A stretch of 64,000 nucleotides of DNA, from the NCBI GenBank assembly GCA_022376515.1, contig WTXI01000006.1:248001-312000 (forward strand). The letters run 5' to 3'. Positions 58,880 to 64,000 of this stretch are shown piece by piece. Within the stretch, counting starts at the first letter, position 1. Every line of letters begins with the position of its first letter. The notes beneath the pieces were generated by a model, which was given only the letters and a program-made list of their open reading frames with translations, was not told the origin of the DNA and did not search any database. This DNA is from Lactifluus volemus (taxonomy: Eukaryota > Basidiomycota > Agaricomycetes > Russulales > Russulaceae). Both the position numbers and the translations under genes were made by a program.

Positions 58880-61800
58880 ATGTCTGCATCATCGTCCTCC
58901 CTCGAATCTCTCATCCACTCTCTCATCCCTCAGTCCAGGAATGATCAGGTCGTATTTAATGACCTTGTTGCTCATTGTAGTGATGTATTATCTAGGTTAG
59001 CGATGCCGTTCATATTGTCCACTCTTCGATTGACATAAGGAATCCCTAGCCACATAGGTCAAAGTCGCGAAAGGGATATCGGTCACCTGGCAGACCTTGT
59101 CAAACGCCGCCGTACGCATATGATTTTATCTTGCTACGATTCTACTTGATGTATGCGTCTGGTGTCAGTTGTGCAGAGTCGTCCTGACGGTGTTTCATCC
59201 GTACAGTTCGCAAATTTGTTATCTAGACTACTCGAACAGGTGCACCTGTCCCTGGTGGATGCGCAACTTGTCACTAAACATGCGTACAGCCAGTTCTATC
59301 GCGCAAATATGATTCCATCTTGTTCCTCCACTCCCTCGCATCCTCTACGCGAACACCTCTATTTACACCTTCCTTCCTCCCTTCCCTGGCGCCATCACCT
59401 CCCATTTCTTCTAAGCATACACCGGTCGTTTCGCCGATCGATGCAGCATCAGCAGCGCAACCACCACCACAGAAAAAGCTTAAATCTAAAGCAGAGCTTT
59501 TGCGAGAGGTTCGCGCCCGATCCGGTATGGTTCCTGCCGATCGGTTAGGGTGACCTACTCATCATATGAGGGATAGGGTATCCACAGATTCCAGAACTTG
59601 CTCTCCTGAGAGACGCCTTATATCTTCTCCAAGGGATATCAGGAAAGCACGTGCGGTTTGCGACTGGGAAAGATAGAGGGACTGAGATGAGCCTTCTTTT
59701 CTCAGAAGACTCTGTGCGCTTGAAATTCATGCATATCTTGTACTTGACTGTTCTTGACTACTTCTCCTAGGGATATCATATATCGACTCCGACGAAGCAG
59801 CTAATATACAAACTATCCGAAGTTGGGCATTTATATATTCGTGTCGATCACTTCATCCGAGAGCGGGAAGCGAGACCTGGGATTGGGATGATTGAACAGA
59901 GTCTCTGTCATCACTTGCAATCCCAGCTAACCGAGTACTATCGCCTCATAGCTATCTTGGAGTCACAGTTGAATATCTCCAACGCTCACGATCAGAATAC
60001 CCAATCATCACAAACTACCATGTCAATGGAGCCAGACATTCGAACAGAGGAGAGCGGTTTGACTCTCAGGCGACTAGATGTATGGGTTAATGAGTGGAGA
60101 CTGCGGATGCGGATGATGAGTGTTTGTGTAGAAGCCGCTAAAGGTACACGCATATGCCGCGTTCTTCGATTATTTTTTTCACTGACGCTCTTAAGACACG
60201 CACGGAGGCGCGCTTGTCAACCTCATTCACAGCTACACTGAGAATGGTGACCCTTTTGTACGCAAATTCACAGACCAACTTCTTGAAGAGGCAAGTGTGC
60301 TTCAGAGCCGTTTTTAAAGTTCGCTGAAAAGCCCGTCAATCAAAGGTTTCTAAACCCTTCTTCGAGACTTTACAAAGGTGGTTGTTCTCAGGGGAATTGT
60401 ACGATCCCTACTTGGAATTTTTCGTTTCTGTGGATCCTGAACTTGCCCATCTACAATATGTATATCCATCCTCTCTTTCGACAGGCGCTGGGATTATGGC
60501 GGGCGACAGCGGCTTCAGCGGCCTCAGCGCAGATCATGACGATCTCACCGGAGAACGCGAAAGTGGTCTTCGACTGTGGCAGGCCAAATACAAATTCAGG
60601 CAAGAGATGTTACCAGCATTTGTTGGGGAAGGATTCGGTAACAAGGAAAGCTGGCCTATTCGTGCATGCCTAAATTTGTTAACCCCGATCGTATTCGCAG
60701 ATCTTCTCGACAGGGAAAAGTCTGAATTTCATTCGGTATAGTTGCCACGACACTGACTGGTTCGCCACTCGCGAGAAAATGAGCAATACCCACGGTAGTG
60801 AGCTACCAATACAAGCACATCTGCTGTTGTCTGATTGAAAGAAGCCCTACAGTACAGTGATATCTTCGGGCTTGAGCGTTCGATAGACACCGCCTATCGA
60901 ATAGCCAGCCAGCGATTGTTCGACATATTCTTTGACAAGTTTCGATTGCTAGACCATCTCCGGGCTCTGAAGAACTACTTGCTCCTAGGACATGGTGACT
61001 TCGCGGAGCAGCTCATGGAAACGATTGGGTAAGCCAACCTTCTGGGATACCGCCGCATCGCCGAGACCTCAAATTTCTTAGACCAAGCTTGTCAAAACCA
61101 GCGAACTCATTGTATCGGCACAATCTGACAGCCACACTGGAAACAGCTATCCGTTCGTCCAATGCTCAGAAAGATCCACCCGATGTTCTTCGACGACTTG
61201 ACGCTCGCATGCTCGAGTATAATCAAGGTGAAATTGGCTGGGATGTATTTACTCTGGAATACAAAGTCGACGCACCGTTGGATACGGTCCTTGATCCGGA
61301 CTCAATGGTCAAATACCTAAAATTGTTCAATCACCTCTGGAAAATGAAGCGGATTGAAGGTACCATGACGAAAGCATGGGTGAGAACAGCGAGTGCTACG
61401 AAGGCTTTTGTACGACTTCCAGGTGAGTTTGACAACACTTTAGTTGGGCAATGATTGACGTCGGGAATCAGAGCTGGAGCCAGAATGGCACAAAATCCGC
61501 TTGATTACAGCGGAAATGATTCACTTTATACGACAGATGGGTGCTTATTGCTATTTGGAAGTCATCGAGTGTTCGTGGAAGGCTGTCATGGATTTCGTCA
61601 ACGAGAAAGAAGGCGACCTGGATGCACTTATCAGTGCGCACCGCGTATATTTGGATCGCATGGTGAAGAAAATATTGCTCATTGGACCTAAGGCCGGTAG
61701 AGAGGTTGGTCGTTCATCGTATTTTCACAGACATTGACTCCCACTGCTTTCAGGAGACTCTGCTCAATCAGGTTAGAGAAGCGTTCTCACTTATTCTGGG

Positions 61801-62221
61801 TTTTTACGACGCAACAGTGAGTGGTTAAATGATACGTGGTTTTCGAAGAATGACGACTTTATGATGCAGGAACACTTCTACAATCTTTGCATGACCGAGT
61901 CTTCTCGCCGAGACGGTGAGCGCGATCAAACACGCGTAAGTCCAAAGCCTGGTGATGACTTGAACCAAACCAACCAACCCTCGTGAACAGGGGATCTACA
62001 CTGCAGTCGACAAGCAAATGGGCCAGCAGCAACCAGAAGCTTTACTCAATGGCTTGCGACAGTGTAAGGAATACGGGACTTCCTTCTCAGAGAAAGTCCA
62101 AGTCATTCTTCATGCACTGCAGACGCATGTAGACCTTGACTGTCGATTTTTGGGTATCCGGCTGTCTTTCTCAGAATTCTATCGTGCCAAGAAAGACTCA
62201 CAGGCGCAACCTAAATCATAA
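58880..62221 (+). CDS. SPC98: gamma-tubulin complex component 3 (Spc98/GCP3)
   Basis: Subunit of the gamma-tubulin small complex that nucleates microtubules at spindle pole bodies. ATG 58880 gives MSASSSSLESLIHSLIPQS and FNDLVAHCSDVLSR. Grip1 part: PETVLLRDALYLLQGI-type segment, then HLYIRVDHFIRER, SLCHHLQSQLTEYYRLIAIL, RRLDVWVNEWRLRMRMMSV, HGGALVNLIHSYTENGDPFV and PFFETLQRWLFSGELYDPY. Grip2 part: SGLRLWQAKYKFRQEMLPAF, YSDIFGLERSIDTAYRIAS, LRALKNYLLLGHGDFAEQL, NLTATLETAIRSSNAQ, LEYNQGEIGWDVFTLEYKVD, YLKLFNHLWKMKRIEG and HFIRQMGAYCYLEVIECSW. The end is SFSEFYRAKKDSQAQPKS, stop 62219-62221. Roughly 14 exons. The first exons (59000-59560) are short and only partly resolved. Confidence 0.92.
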
Positions 62222-62354
62222 TAGCTTCGTTTTAACCGGTTATGTGTACAACAAGCTTCGTGTCACTACGAGAAATCCACGCGCTACTCCATACAAATAC
62301 ATTAGCAAATACAAACCTACCAGTAATCTGTAGCACGCGCGATTAACTGCTCGC

Positions 62355-64000
62355 CTACTGTTGTCGTGGCGGTTTATACCACCTCAACATAAGAGAACTA
62401 CAGATGACTGAGACCGAACTGATGCGTACTCCAATGTGAGCGAGATTTGGTTGATATGGGAATGAGACGACTTACGACAAAGCCATGGCAAGTGAAGCCC
62501 AGACGGGATCAAGGCGGATGTGCCTAACGGGGTAAAGGACGCCTGCCGCAATCGGAAGCGCGGCTATGTTGTAGACCAGCGCCCACAACTGACGTATGTC
62601 TGTGGTCAGCGTATATTTTCCTCTATCTCTGGTGTCACTCACAAAGTTGAGCTTGACCCGCCGAAACACAGTGGCAGATAGATCCACTAAGGTCAGAATG
62701 CTACTGAGATCCGATGAAACAAGGATAAACGAGGCACTCGAGAGCGCCACATCGCTTCCCGACCCAATCGCTATGGCCACGTCGGCTGCGGCTAGCGCCT
62801 TTAGAATGGTCAATTCCGTCGAGCGACTGCTGAATACTTTCAACACCCACCGGCGCATCGTTGATGCCATCCCCAACCATAGCAACCACGCAACGGTTGT
62901 TTAATCTCATCCCAGATAAACTTCTAAATTTTGATCTCTGCTTCTTCGGAGCGTTCTCTTGAAGCCAACGAACCTTGTCCGCCTAATCATCAACAATTGT
63001 CAGCAGGTAACTAGCGAAGTATCACCCAAGGTTTCACCTTTTCGTGAGGTAATACGCCCGCGATTACATTAGATTCAGGAATGCCTACTTGCTTCGCCAC
63101 GGACTTTGCAGTCGCCACGTCATCACCGGAAATCATCCAAGTTGCTAACTTCTGGGACTGTAGGTGGGAAACCACGGCTTTGGCGTCAGGTCGGAGGGGA
63201 TCTGTAACAGCAAACAAGAAGAGAATTTTGAATGGGCTAGCCTTCCATGCTTCTGCCGCATCGTCTCGGCGAACAGCGAGTAACACAACACTTTTTCCCT
63301 CCGATTTCCAGGACTCCAGCCGGTCAGCGAACTCTGTAGGAATCTCTGCCCCATGTTCTGCCATCCACGCCTCGTTTCCGACGGCCACTGAACATCCCAC
63401 ATCTTTGAATGTAGCCTTGAGTCCCCGCCCTGGGATTTCTTCAACAGAGCTGGCCGTATGAAGAATGGCATGGTTAAGCTCGCAATACGAACGAACGGCA
63501 GTCGCAAGAGGATGGGAACTAGATGCTTCAATCTCGGCCGCCAATCCAAGCACGACTTCGCGACTCCATGGGCTTTTGTTACACAAATCCCCAGTGTCTG
63601 CGACCGTCGGCTGTCCGCCTACCGTTAGGGTCCCCGTCTTATCAAAAATGACGGCGTCGAGCTGCGCGGCCTCCTGAAAGGCCTCGCCGCCTCCGCGAGC
63701 CAAGATTCCAAACTTCGCGGCAATACCGGAGCCAACGAGAAGAGCGGTTGGAGCTGCAAGTCCAATGCCACATGGACATGCTACGACAAAGACGGTGATA
63801 GCGAACTCGAGGGACCACAGTGCTAGTGAAAACGGTTATCAACAAACAGCTCTTTATCGAAGAGAAGAAACTCACGCCATCCCCCTACGTCTTTATCAAG
63901 GTAGCTACGTGGGAGTACGTTGCCCAGTCCTAGACTAAGCCATACGATCCAAGTAACGAGGGCAAGTAACGTGACCACAGGCACGAAATAACCCGTTAAG
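62355..64000 (-). CDS. CCC2: copper-transporting P1B-type ATPase (CCC2/ATP7-like), 5' end outside the window
   Basis: Pumps Cu(I) into the trans-Golgi for multicopper enzymes. Only the C-terminal half is present because the gene reads leftward from beyond 64000. Seen in order: a TM segment (VPVVTLLALVTWIVWLSLGL), the metal-translocating VACPCGIGLAAPTALL (CPC), FDKTGTLTVGG (phosphorylated Asp), SSSHPLATAV (the HP motif), VTDPLRPDAKAVV, WMISGDDVATAKSVA, MVGDGINDAP joined by a 52-nt intron to ALAAADVAIAIGSGSD, and a final TM pair (LVYNIAALPIAAGVLYP, SSVSVICSSLMLRWYKPP). Stop 62355-62357. N-terminal CxxC metal-binding domains lie outside the window. Tail-to-tail with GCP3 (133 bp). Confidence 0.93.

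Noticed and set aside
58672..58926. 84-codon minus-strand open frame between IQGAP and GCP3
   Set aside because: Overlaps the GCP3 start exon and lies in the shared promoter; no family resemblance.

Overview
The window is eukaryotic, compact and intron-rich, and most probably comes from a mushroom-type basidiomycete (Agaricomycetes). The evidence is short GT..AG introns (mostly 45-65 nt) in almost every gene, about 29 genes in 64 kb, a basidiomycete-style MATH/BTB protein, a short unspecific peroxygenase, an HDEL-ended ER Hsp90, and CT-rich leaders and tails. I see no prokaryotic operons, CRISPR array, rRNA, convincing tRNA or intact transposon. All CDS coordinates below are gene spans from start codon to stop codon, introns included. 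Exon joins were worked out by hand from splice signals and reading-frame continuity.

Layout. 0.2-13.2 kb: MFS transporter, alanyl-tRNA editing protein, RING protein, 2-oxoglutarate oxygenase, a single-pass membrane protein, BTB protein, membrane-anchored spermidine-synthase-like protein. 13.4-25.3 kb: SDR dehydrogenase, ribosomal protein L35, HIS6, hydroxyacid-oxoacid transhydrogenase, membrane-anchored aspartic protease, PPR protein, secreted protein. 25.4-30.6 kb: a dense housekeeping block with OST1 (N-glycosylation), mitochondrial L22, YOS1 (ER-Golgi traffic), a GILT-like protein and MIX23. 31.4-41.5 kb: C2H2 factor, a likely small ribonucleotide-reductase inhibitor, kelch membrane protein, and a large low-complexity protein. 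41.5-43.5 kb is mostly gene-free. 43.5-50.7 kb: GRP94, a WW/FF-domain protein and a peroxygenase. 52.4-64 kb: IQGAP and gamma-tubulin complex protein 3, divergent from one 217-bp spacer, then a copper P-type ATPase that runs off the right edge.

Functionally this is a housekeeping region rather than one pathway. Secretory functions recur (OST1, YOS1, GRP94, secreted and membrane-anchored proteins), as do mitochondrial ones (mL22, MIX23, PPR, HOT) and cytoskeletal/cytokinetic ones (IQGAP, GCP3).

The most consequential observation concerns the sequence itself. Many conserved genes are broken by what looks like one missing base, often inside a short homopolymer (OST1, YOS1, GRP94 twice, the WW/FF gene, the peroxygenase, MIX23, SDR, and several times in the 38.5-41.5 kb gene). 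This pattern fits uncorrected long-read or pyrosequencing consensus better than pseudogenes. No clearly new biological system was found. The best biological leads are the putative Spd1/Dif1-type RNR inhibitor, a GC-AG intron in HIS6, a 20-nt microexon in the MFS gene, and an IQGAP with about 13 IQ repeats.
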